Source: Cyrtodaria siliqua (Eukaryota > Mollusca > Bivalvia > Adapedonta > Hiatellidae). Taken from it: DNA of 64,000 nt. Positions within the stretch are counted from its first letter, which is position 1. Every line of letters starts with the position of its first letter. A model generated the notes under the pieces. It had not been told where the DNA came from and made no database searches. It saw only the letters and a program-made list of their open reading frames with translations. Positions 10,445-20,559 of this stretch are shown here, piece after piece. The stretch is taken from assembly GCA_037043455.1 (NCBI GenBank), contig JAWPHD010003068.1, positions 124,001 through 188,000 on the forward strand, read 5' to 3'. Made by a program: the position numbers and the translations under genes.

Positions 10445-12776
10445 CTACTCTGTTTAATAAAGGTCGAATGAAGTATATCGCATTACAATACTGTGTTTAC
10501 CAAATATCTAATGAATTATATCCCATTATAATACTCTGTTTACCGGAGATCTAATGAAGTATATACCATTACAATACTCTGTTTACTAAATATATAATGA
10601 AGTATATCCCATTATAATACTCTGTTTACTAAATATATAATGAAGTATATCCCATTACAATACTCTGTTTACTTAATATATAATGAATTATATCCCATTA
10701 CACTACTCCGTTTACCGGAGATCAAATGAAGTATATCCCATTACAATACTCTGTTTACTAAATATATAATGAAGTATATCCCATTACAATACTCTGTTTA
10801 CTAAATATATAATGAAGTATATCCCATCACCACAACATTACAATACTTTGTTTACCGGAGATCTAATGAAGTATATCCCATTACAATGCTCTGTTTACCG
10901 GAGATCTAATTAAGTATATCCCATTGCAATACTCTGTTTACTAAATGTATAATGAAGTATATCTCATTACAATACTCTGTTTACTAACTATATAATGAAG
11001 TATATCCCATTACAATACTCTGTTTGCCAAAATTCTAATTAAGTATATCCCATTACAATACTCTGTTTACTAAATATATAATGAAGTATATCCCATTACA
11101 ATACTCTGTTTACTAAATATATAATGAAGTATATCCCATCACCACAACATTACAATACTTTGTTTACCGGAGATCTAATGAAGTATATCCCATTACAATG
11201 CTCTGTTTACCGGAGATCTAATTAAGTATATCCCATTGCAATACTCTGTTTACTAAATATATAATGAAGTATATCTCATTACAATACTCTGTTTACTAAA
11301 TATATAATGAAGTATATCCCATTACAATACTCTGTTTGCCAAAATTCTAATTAAGTATATCCCATTACAATACTCTGTTTACTAAATGTATAATGAAGTA
11401 TATCCCATTACAATACTCTGTTTACTAAATATAATTTTGAAGTATATCCCATTACAATACTCTGTTTACCAAAATTTTAATTAAGTATATCCCATTACAA
11501 TACTCTGTTTACCAAAATTCTAATAAAGTATATCCCATCACAATACTCTGTTTACCGGAGATCTAATGAAATATATCCCATTACAATACTCTGTTGACCA
11601 ACATTCTAATTAAGTATATCCCATTACAATACTCTGTTTAACAGAGAGCTAGTGAAGTATATCCCATTACAATACCCTGTTTACCAAAAATGTAATGAAA
11701 TATATCCCATTACAATACACTGTTTACCAAAGATATAATGAAAAATATCCCATTACAATACTCTGTTTACCAAAAAAGTAATGAATTGAATTGAAATGGG
11801 GTTCTAAGGCGCACCAACACATGAAAAGGTTATATGGCGCCTAAAAGGCATGGACATGCCAGGCTCATCTTCCACGTACATCGAGATAAAATATGGAAAA
11901 TGGGCCTAGAACCTTCTCACCCTGAACTGCAGTGTTGCTGCAAATTCTATCGTAGAAACTCCATTTACGTTGGAGCCACGTTATTGTTTTTCTGCCACTC
12001 TTTTGATGCGAGCGAGATAGCACCTGAAACAATGCAGGGATCATGATGAAGACCTTTAATGAACATGAACAAAAAATGATAAAATGAACATGAATTTGGG
12101 GGGATTCTACCCCTCTGCCTACCCCTCCAAAGGGATCTGCAGTGGCCGTATTCTTTGCCCCGTGACCAAACGGGGCCCCCGGCAACCACACGGGGCAGTA
12201 TATCCCATCACAAAACACTGTTTACCAAAGATATTATGAAGTATATCCCATCACAATACTCTGTTTACTAAAGATATAATGAAGTATATCCCATTACAAT
12301 ACTATGTTAACTAATGATATAATGGAGTATATCCCACTACAATACTCTGTTTACCAAAATTCTAATTAAATATATCCCATTACAATACTCTGTTTAACAG
12401 AGAGCTAGTGAAGTATATCCCATTACAATACTCTGTTTACTAAAGATATAATGAAGTATATCCCATTACAATACTCTGTTTACCAAAAATGTAATGAAGT
12501 ATATCCCATTACAATACACTGTTTACCAAAGATATAACGAAGTATATCCCATTATAATACTCTGTTTACTAATGATTTAATGAAGTATATCCCATTACAA
12601 TACTCTGTTTACCAAAGATATAATGAAATATATCCCATTATAATACTCTGTTTACTAATGATGTAATGAAGTATATCCCACTACAATACTCTGTTTACCA
12701 AAGATATAATGAAGTATATCCCATTATACTACTCTGTTTACTAATGATGTAATGAAGTATATCCCATTACAATACA
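10445..12776 (+). repeat. 43-bp satellite array (AAGTATATCCCATTACAATA unit), interrupted at 11786-12197
   Basis: About 45 copies of a 43-bp unit (ACTAAATATATAATG, AAGTATATCCCATTAC, AATACTCTGTTT) in two blocks, 10445-11785 and 12198-12776. Variant units carrying CCGGAGATCTAAT or CAAAATTCTAATT recur in the same order, giving a higher-order period of 312 bp between 10829 and 11141. Joining the two blocks across the insertion restores a normal unit. No coding potential. Confidence 0.9.
11786..12197 (-). mobile_element. SINE-like insertion in the 43-bp satellite
   Basis: A 412-bp block of unrelated, more GC-rich sequence lies exactly inside a satellite unit. Its minus-strand 3' end (11800-11841) has the same layout as the tail of the SINE at 2515-2782: a 5-bp stem, ATATRAYC, TGTTGGT, closing stem. 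It ends in a GAATT-rich simple tail (11781-11797). No tRNA-like head is visible, so it may be a V-SINE relative with a different head or a LINE 3' end that uses the same RT. A 117-codon minus frame (11865-12218) has no known motif. Confidence 0.55.
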
Positions 12777-12839
12777 ATAATTGTTATATAATTCTTCTAT
12801 TCATTTCTGCAGCGTTTTGTTATCTTCTAATTGTTCGTT

Positions 12840-13020
12840 ATGTTTGATGTCTAGAATATTCTAACTAAACGAGTTGTCTAAGCCGTCTTATGACGACCCG
12901 TTTGACCTCCGCGACAATAGGTGGAGCAAGGGCCGGAGAGGACCATCCCTTATCACCCCTTACCATATCTTTACATATTTACGTCTATTATTCATTTAAT
13001 ATAATAGTTTAGCATAATAA
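12840..13020 (-). mobile_element. LINE 3' untranslated fragment (same family as 27420-27570)
   Basis: On the minus strand this reads GGGATGGTCCTCTCCGGCCC followed by a GC-rich hairpin-prone block. It matches GGGATGGTCCTCCCCGAC in the plus-strand, poly(A)-ended fragment at 27420-27570. No RT frame is attached. Confidence 0.45.
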
Positions 13021-13159
13021 GATTATTACAAATTTATGCATATATTATACGGTTGATGCAGGGGACATACAATTTCGAAAGAAAAAAAATAAGTTGAAGG
13101 AAAAAAACAACGTTTATTCAAGAAATAAAACTGTTGAGTTAGTGGTGTATATGCTCAAT

Positions 13160-13893
13160 TTGAGCAAATTATGATGAGAACTACAAGTGTTCTTGGCATT
13201 ATGATGAGAACTACAAGTGTTATTGGCATTATGATGAGAAATACGAGCGTTATTGGCATTATGATGAGAAATAAGAGTGTTATTGGCATTATGATGAGAA
13301 CTGCAAGTGTTATTAGCATTATGATGAGAAATACAAGTGTTATTGACATTATGATGAGAAATACAAATGATGAGAAATACAAGTGTTATTGACATTATGA
13401 TGAGAAATACAAGTGTTATTGACATTACGATGAGAAATACGAGTGTTATTGACATTATGATGAGAAATACAAGTGTTATTGGCATTAAGATGAGAACTAC
13501 GAGTGTTATTGGCATTATGATGAGAAATACCAGTGTTATTGGCATTATGATGAGAAATACAAGTGTTATTGGCATTATGATGAGAAATACGAGTGTTATT
13601 GACATTATGATGAGAAATACAAGTGTTATTGGCATTATTATGAGAAATACAAGTGTTATTGGCATTATGATGAGAAATACAAGTGTTATTGGCATTATGA
13701 TAAGAAATACAAGTGTTATTGACATTATGATGAGAAATACAAGTGTTATTGGCATTATGATGAGAAATACAAGTGTTGTTGGCATTATGATGAGAAATAC
13801 GAGTGTTATTGACATTATGATGAGAAATACAAGTGTTATTGGCATTAGGGTGAGAACTACAAGTGTTATTGGCATTATGATGAGAAATACCTA
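13160..13893 (+). repeat. 30-bp satellite, about 24 units
   Basis: Units read ATGATGAGAAATAC / AAGTGTTATTGGCATT with few changes (GGC/GAC, AAA/AAC). Because 30 is a multiple of three, frames stay open on both strands (13367-13936 plus; 13114-13875 minus), giving decapeptide repeats (MMRNTSVIGI on plus). I treat these as repeat artefacts. The array ends at 13893. Confidence 0.9.
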
Positions 13894-14495
13894 CTTCGGG
13901 TCGTTTATTTTATATGTTCAGCGTAGTTTCTGTTGATGTTTTATGACTCTTTTAGTTTATTTTTATCAATTAAATACATAAACAATGTATTTGAACAAAT
14001 CTAAGATTAAACTAATCCTGATGTACTTCCTTTAATCATAAATATTAATTTAAACCGGTCTTATACTGCTTACAGTTTTACATGTAATTTCAGTTATATC
14101 CAGAAACAAGAATTTATTTGGACCTTAAAGCATCATATGAATTACTAGTCATCATTTATACAACACAACCAAACTATGTTATTAACCATAAATTAATCGT
14201 ACGGAAATACGTCCTAGTTTGGCGCATATGTACACTGAATATGAATCTAAAACATATTATGGCGGTTGTATTCGTATTTAGAGTTGACAACCATGCTGCT
14301 GTATGTCCATACTGCTGTATGTCCATACTGCTTTCAGGTTGACTCCAGTCCCTTTATGACGTCATTTTCAACGCCAGAACACATGCACAAACACAACTGC
14401 AATATTGGTGTTGTAAATCAACGCTACTTTCTATAACAAATGTCAACCTTTAAAACACGACGAAGCTGAATATATTATTCGTTTTATGATGCGTG

Positions 14496-15681
14496 CAGTG
14501 CTCAAAGAAAATTATTTTAAGAGACAGGCCCAGGGCTTGTTGCTTCTGAAAATGGACAGGCCTCGATTTGAAATGGACAGGCCCTGATTTGAAATGGACA
14601 GGCCCTGATTTAAAATGGAAAGGTCCAATATTTTTTTCTTATTGGTAATGTGTCTTTATTCACTTGTAAAGCACACATTTGTTACGTATTTATTAATCAA
14701 GCTCAGAACCTCCTCTGACTATATGTTTCTTTTTGCTACCACTTTATGCTCCCTGGTCAGCGGACTTATTTACCATTTCGTTTAAAATATGTTAGAATAG
14801 AATATTACATAGTAATTTATAACCAATGCAAAGGAGAGTACTAGCACTTTTGCCAAACGATAATAATCAGAGCCGACTTGGTGAAACTGGAGCTAAACTT
14901 GGAGCCAAATTTTTAATCAGGTTTTATGAGACTATCAGAGCCTCCTCTGGCTATATTTTTGCTTTTTGTCACCACTTTCTCCAAGTAAAGAATTAGGAGC
15001 CTAGACTAGAATTCATTTAAAAGTAGGATTCCAGGAACTCCTTACACCTTAAATAATGAATAGAAATATACTTTATATCTGTATTTATACATATGCAGAA
15101 TATATATTTTGCTTTCCACCAACATGTATTTGTAAAGGACAGTTTTTCTTATTTGATTATGTAAAAAAAAAAAAAAAAAAATACCCGAAATTATGTACCA
15201 TCCGAACTACTATGACACCGCACTTTTACGGCCCGAACATTTCACAAACATTCAATCGAAATACCATCAATAACGATTTTTTTTTAATGTGTGTTTTTAA
15301 TGACAAAAACGGTATTTCTTATCACAAAGGAAAGAAAACACAACCCTAATAGCAGAATAATGCGTTTTATGTCATAATTGTCGACCTCAAAGTTGTGACA
15401 AACTGCCGACACGAAGCCAGGCAAAATATTCGAACTTCTTGTTGTTTCAATGTGTGTATAACATATTTTAATTACTTCATTGCAAGTGTTTTCACAGTTC
15501 ACAATACACATGGGAGTAGTTTGTCTTGAGGAACTTGAGCTTGAGATCCAGTAAAACTGATTTTTTGGGGGATTTTTGTTTTAGACAGGCCCGACGGGCT
15601 CCTCGTCTGCAAATTGAGACAGGCCCGGAATGGATTTCGAGGAGCCCCGGGCGTCGGACTATCCTATTTTTTTGAGCACTG
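14496..15681. mobile_element. Non-autonomous DNA transposon with terminal inverted repeats
   Basis: Left end CAGTGCTCAAAGAAA (14496) and right end, read on the minus strand, CAGTGCTCAAAAAAA (ending 15681) are inverted repeats. They are flanked by GCGTG at 14491-14495 and 15682-15686. Subterminal GACAGGCCC repeats occur about five times near the left end (14521-14600) and twice near the right (15580-15630). The interior has a diverged internal duplication (about 14700 and 14936) and a poly(A) run at 15164-15180, but no transposase. The CAGTG end suggests a hAT-like element, but the visible duplication is 5 bp, not 8. Confidence 0.6.
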
Positions 15682-15699
15682 GCGTGACGAACAAAAGCT

Positions 15700-17050
15700 T
15701 AAAGGTAAATCCTGTACTGCATATACATACACCGAACAGGCGTCTCGCCAGTATGTTGTACTACACCGAACAGGCGTCTCGCCAGTATATTGTACTGCAC
15801 GTACTACACCGAACAGGCGTCTCGCCAGTATGTTGTACTGCACATACTACACCGAACAGGCGTCTCGCCAGTATGTATCGGAAAGTGTTTTATATATTTG
15901 TCTGGTTCTGCATATGCTTTTCCTTAAAGTCTTGTCTCTCCTGTATGTATGTACATGTGTTTTGTAAGACTGATTGATTCGTTAAATCCTTTACAGAACA
16001 CGCTACATGGTGTATATGGTGTCCCACCTGTATGTATGTGCATGTGTTTTTAAAATTGCCTGACCGGTTAAATCCTTTGCCGCACTTCCTACACTTAAGT
16101 TTGTCTCTCCTGTATGTATGTACGTGTGTTTTGTACGACTGATTGATTCGTTAAATTCTTTACAGAACACGCTACACGTATATGGTGTCCCACCTGTATG
16201 TATGTGCATGTATTTTTAAGATTGCCTGACCGGTTAAATCCTTTGCCACAATGCCTACACTTAAGTTTGTCTCGCCTGTATGTATGCACATGTGTTTTGT
16301 AAGACTGATCGACTGGTTAATTCATTTGCTGCCCTTCTTACACTTAAAGTGTGTCTCGTCTGTGTGTATAAGCATGTATCTTTTAAGACTGTCTGACTCT
16401 ATAAATCCTATACTGCACACGGTACTCTTATATGGTGTCTCATTTGAATGTATGCGCATCCGTACTTTCAGCCAGCTTGACGTATTAAATCATTTGCTAT
16501 ATATTCTACAATTTAATCTTGTCTCGCCTGTATGCATCAGAAAGTGTTTTAAGTTGGCCTGCCTGGATAAATTATTTACTGCAAAAGCTACACTTTATTG
16601 ATATCTCGCCTTTGTGTACGCGCACCTGCTTTTTAAGACTATACATGCTGCACTTGAAGTGTGTTTCGCCTGTATACATGAACTTGTGTTTTCCAAGACT
16701 GCCTGACACTAAATCCTTTACTGCACAAGTTACACGTTCATGGTGTCTCCCCTGTTTGTATGCACACGTTTAAATACGTCTAGCCTTTATGGATGCGCAC
16801 ATATATATGGTGTCTCGCCTGTATGTATGTGCATGTGTTTTTTAAGATGGCTTGACTAGATAAATCCTTTGTTACACACGCTACACTTATATGGTGTCTC
16901 GTATGTATTCGCTTGTGTGTTTTAATACTGCTTGACTGGGAAAACATTTTACTGCGCACGTTACACGTATATGGTGTCTCGCATGTGTCTGTTGAGATTA
17001 TTTGAACGTATACACCCTGTGCTGCTGCACACTGCATTTAAACCGTGGCT
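15700..17050 (-). pseudogene. Degenerate C2H2 zinc-finger array (about 13-14 dead fingers)
   Basis: On the minus strand the inter-finger linker HTGET/HTGE recurs every 84-86 bp (near 15935, 16021, 16102, 16187, 16268, 16352, 16437, 16523, 16606, 16670, 16815, 16899, 16977). Finger pieces such as PYTCNVRSKMFSQSSSIKTH (about 16950) are recognisable. Many Cys and His positions are lost and frames shift repeatedly. Four near-identical units at about 15725-15875 (ACCGAACAGGCGTCTCGCCA) are a local amplification of a linker-bearing segment. It is a decayed relative of the array at 19659-20543. Confidence 0.75.
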
Positions 17051-17611
17051 GTTCCGTAGATATATCCATCTGTATTTAAAGCTAACTGTGGATGTTGCAG
17101 TGTCGTCTTATGGAGTTCCTGTCTGAAATAAAACAAACTGCATTCTCAAATTGATATTTTGAAACAGTTTAAGTTTAATATGTATTATTTATGGCTCATC
17201 AACTGTAAGACATATAACGACATGTATCAAGAGACCATGCTTTGTTATACAGACTCTGAACTTCAGTTCATCGTATAGATATTACTAAATAGTGATATCG
17301 CTGGCTGGACTATATGCTAGAAAATGTTAAACCAGTGTCATTGAAACAAACGATGAAGCATGAACATTATGTCTAACATATCACCATATATGTTCCCGTA
17401 AGCAGTACACTTTCTATTCGATTATGTCCAACAAGAGCATCGCAGGCAGAGAAAGACGCTAGTAATTAGTCCCAGTTACGAAGGAAAAACACGTGTGCCT
17501 CTGAGAGCAAACCAAAAGTATATTATACATTTTGTAGCAGTGACCCCAATCTAGAACGGATTAACCTGTAAAAAGCAATCATAGGCGTCCCTTTGATACA
17601 CGCCTACTAGA

Positions 17612-17680
17612 CTCCGCAACCGCCTCCAAAAAGAGGTGATAATACGACGTTTCGGAGACACTTCCTATGCGGTTGCGGAG
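17612..17680. other. Perfect 12-bp inverted repeat (hairpin)
   Basis: CTCCGCAACCGC at 17612-17623 pairs perfectly with GCGGTTGCGGAG at 17669-17680, with a 45-nt loop. It is GC-rich in an AT-rich setting between two dead zinc-finger arrays. Function unknown. Confidence 0.6.
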
Positions 17681-17944
17681 AACAAATTGAAGCAGCAACG
17701 GTAAGTGTGAATTTATATTTTCGTTTTTTTCGGTCCTAACTCGTTCTTTTTCAAAAATCGGGGAATGTTAGTTCTTGTGGCGCGCTGTTGTTTATTAGAT
17801 CATCGACCTAACTGTCTGAGATAATTAAGAGCCTCACACGAGAGAGGAGATGGATATATAGGCAAGGTCATCCAGTTTTTACTAACACATAGACTCCCGC
17901 GGTTCTTTAACGTGCCTAGAGGTTACATTGCATCATTGAATCGT

Positions 17945-18535
17945 CATGAATCGTTTCTCTCCAGTGTGTATACATATGTATAGAGTGAGATGTAATGATT
18001 ACGTAACCCAGTTATCACATAACTGACGTCGGAATCATTTCTCTCCAGTGTGTATACATATGTGTAGAGTGAGATGTAATGATTACGTAACCCAGTTATC
18101 ACATAACTGACGTCGGAATCATTTCTCTCCAGTGTGTATACAGATGTGTAGAGTGAGATGTGATTATTACGTAACCCAGTTATCACATAACTGACGTCGG
18201 AATCATTTCTCTCCAGTGTGTATACACAGATGTGTAGAGTGAGTTGTAATGATTGCGTAACCCAGTTATCACATAACTGACGTCGGAATCATTTCTCTCC
18301 AGTGTGTATACAGATGTGTAGAGTGAGATGTGATGATAACGTAATCCTGTTATCACATAACTGACGTCGGAATCATTTCTCTCAAGTGTGTATGCAGATG
18401 TGTAGAGTTAGTTGTAATGATTGCGTAACCCAGTTATCACATAACTGACGGCGGAATCATTTCTCTCCGTGTGTATACAGAGTGAGATGTAATGATTACG
18501 TTACCCCGGCATTTAAATCATTTATCTCCAGTGTA
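17945..18535 (-). pseudogene. Degenerate C2H2 zinc-finger repeats (about 7 units of 84 bp)
   Basis: The repeat unit read on the minus strand begins CACTGGAGAGAAATGATTCC, which is HTGEK followed by a stop. It continues as FRRQLCDNWVT in place of the expected CxxC finger. Spacing is 84-86 bp from about 17960 to 18455. All units share the same stop and the same loss of one Cys, so the array was amplified after it died. Confidence 0.75.
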
Positions 18536-18949
18536 AATCTCTCTTCACAAGCTTGGCATTTAACTAGATGCTCTCTAGTATATATAGCCAAATGTAACAA
18601 TAAACGAAGCAACCAGCGACAACTATTTTTTACAATATAATTCAACACATGCATTCAATTACTACAATGAAACATATTGACTTTAATACATAAAATGGAT
18701 GTAGTATTTTTTTAAAATCCGATATCCGAATAAAGTCCAAAACATGTTGGCATGTGTCACTTTAATCTAAACTGACAAGTGTCCCTTTAACCAAAATTGT
18801 CAAATGAGTCATAAAATGAGAAAAAAATTATTTGTTCATCCATAAACTTCTACATGTTACTAATTATACCTGAATGGCCTTGATGACACAATAACATGGT
18901 TACACTATATTACTGATCCGAAAATGATATCAAGGTATCACATGTGTCG

Positions 18950-19668
18950 GGTAAGATTAGATGAATGCGTAAACCATGTGCATATACTGTGTACTTGAAT
19001 AGTTTCTCTCCAGTATGTTCATGTATTTGTTCAGAACGATTTGATAATAAGCCAGAGTGTATGTGTGAGACATTTTGGGCGTCAGATTGAACGGGTGAGT
19101 TGTGTGAGTTGTATAGCATGCATGAGTTGTGTATTTGTACTTTTTCATTGTTAATGTAAAAATTGCATTGACCTGTCACATATTAACAAATGTAACATGT
19201 ATTTATATAACGAGAAACATTTGTTTAAGTCATAAATAAAGAATATATTTTGTTTTGATAATCGTGTAAAGCAAACGCTCTTTCGCATACCCGACATTAC
19301 ATTATGATTCGTTCCTCTCCAGTATGTACATGATGTATAAACATGTGTCGGGTTATAACTGACGACTGCGTGTACTTTATCACATACCTGTCATTTGAAC
19401 TGCTCACTCCATTGTTGGTGGACAACTTTACGGATGTTAGTTGATGTATAAGGTGCACACATGCTTTTCTCCAGTGCGAACAACTATATGCACTATCAGC
19501 TGTGTTTACTCTCCAAAGAGGTTCCATATTCTGTAAACGGCAGATTGAGTAAACACCTTTGAATCGGTTCTTTTTAGTGTGGTCTTTCATACGTTCATAT
19601 GCATCTTGAGATTTATTTGTATACAAAAGACATTTCGCATTATGTACACCGAAAAGGTTTATCTCCAA
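18950..19668 (-). pseudogene. Scattered zinc-finger remnants
   Basis: Pieces such as HTGEKLFKYTVYAHGLRIH (about 19000) and a frame at 19297-19668 carry linker and helix remnants of C2H2 fingers without complete Cys/His sets. They lie just downstream, in the minus sense, of the open array at 19659-20543 and look like its decayed 3' continuation. Confidence 0.6.
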
Positions 19669-20543
19669 TATTGTAAAGGTTTCTCTCGAGTATGAATATG
19701 CATATGTCGGATAAGATGTGATGATCGCATAAATCCTTTGTCACAAAGTTGACATTGGAATCGTTTTTCTCTAGTGTGGACACCCATATGCGTGTTGAGA
19801 TATGACTTGTCAGCAAACGACATTTCACATTCCGTACACTGAAAAGGTTTCTCTCCAGTATGAATACGCATATGTCGGGTAAGATGTGATGATTGCATAA
19901 ATCCTTTGTCACAAAGTTGACATTGGAATCGTTTTTCTCTAGTGTGGACACCCATATGCGTGTTGAGATATGACTTGTCAGCAAACGACATTTCACATTC
20001 CGTACACTGAAAAGGTTTCTCTCCAGTATGAATACTCATATGTCGTGTAAGATGCGATGATTGCATAAAGCCTTTGTCACAAAGTTGACATATGAATCTT
20101 TTCTCTCTAGTGTGGACTACCATATGCTTGTTGAGATTTGACTTTTGTGCAAAAGACATCAGACATTCTGTACACTGAAAAGGTTTCTCTCCAGTATGAA
20201 TACGCATATGTCGAGTAAGAGTAGTTGCTTGCGTAAAGCCTATGTCACAAACTTGACATATGAATCGTTTCTGCCTGGTGTGGACTACCATATGCGCTTT
20301 GAGACCTTCTTTGCGTGCAAACGACATCTGACATTCTGTACACTGAAAAGGTTTCTCTCCAGTATGAATACGCATATGTTGGGTAAGATATGATGATTTC
20401 TTAAAGTCTTTGTTACACACACGACAAATGAATCGATTCTTGCCAGAGTGGACTAACAGATGCTTGTTTGGATTTGATTCAAATGACATCTCACATTCTG
20501 TACACTGAAAATATTTCACTCCAGTATGAACATTCATATCCAT
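19659..20543 (-). CDS. C2H2 zinc-finger protein, nine complete fingers plus one short
   Basis: A 294-residue open frame starting MDMNVHTG. Finger 1 (FQCTEC...) lacks about two residues between Cys and His; fingers 2-10 fit CX2CX12HX3H and are joined by HTGEKPF or HTREKRF linkers. Two finger types alternate: one with CTECxMSF, the other with CQLCDKGF or CxVC. The pairs at fingers 7-8 and 9-10 are almost identical, so the gene grows by 168-bp dimers. The frame ends after HTREKPLQYWR in what would be the next finger, and dead finger sequence continues beyond it. No KRAB, BTB or other N-terminal domain is present, so this may be the last exon of a longer gene or a young partial copy. Expected role is DNA binding in the nucleus (family knowledge). 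Confidence 0.75.
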   Translation of the reverse strand: MDMNVHTGVKYFQCTECEMSFESNPNKHLLVHSGKNRFICRVCNKDFKKSSYLTQHMRIHTGEKPFQCTECQMSFARKEGLKAHMVVHTRQKRFICQVCDIGFTQATTLTRHMRIHTGEKPFQCTECLMSFAQKSNLNKHMVVHTREKRFICQLCDKGFMQSSHLTRHMSIHTGEKPFQCTECEMSFADKSYLNTHMGVHTREKRFQCQLCDKGFMQSSHLTRHMRIHTGEKPFQCTECEMSFADKSYLNTHMGVHTREKRFQCQLCDKGFMRSSHLIRHMHIHTREKPLQYWR

Positions 20544-20559
20544 ATGTTACAACGGTGTT

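Noticed and set aside
10445..12776. CRISPR-like repeats
   Set aside because: Units are contiguous with no unique spacers and the context is eukaryotic; this is a satellite.
14496..15681. Transib/RAG-type element because of the 5-bp GC-rich duplication
   Set aside because: Ends are CAGTG and not the CACWRTG heptamer, and no transposase is present.
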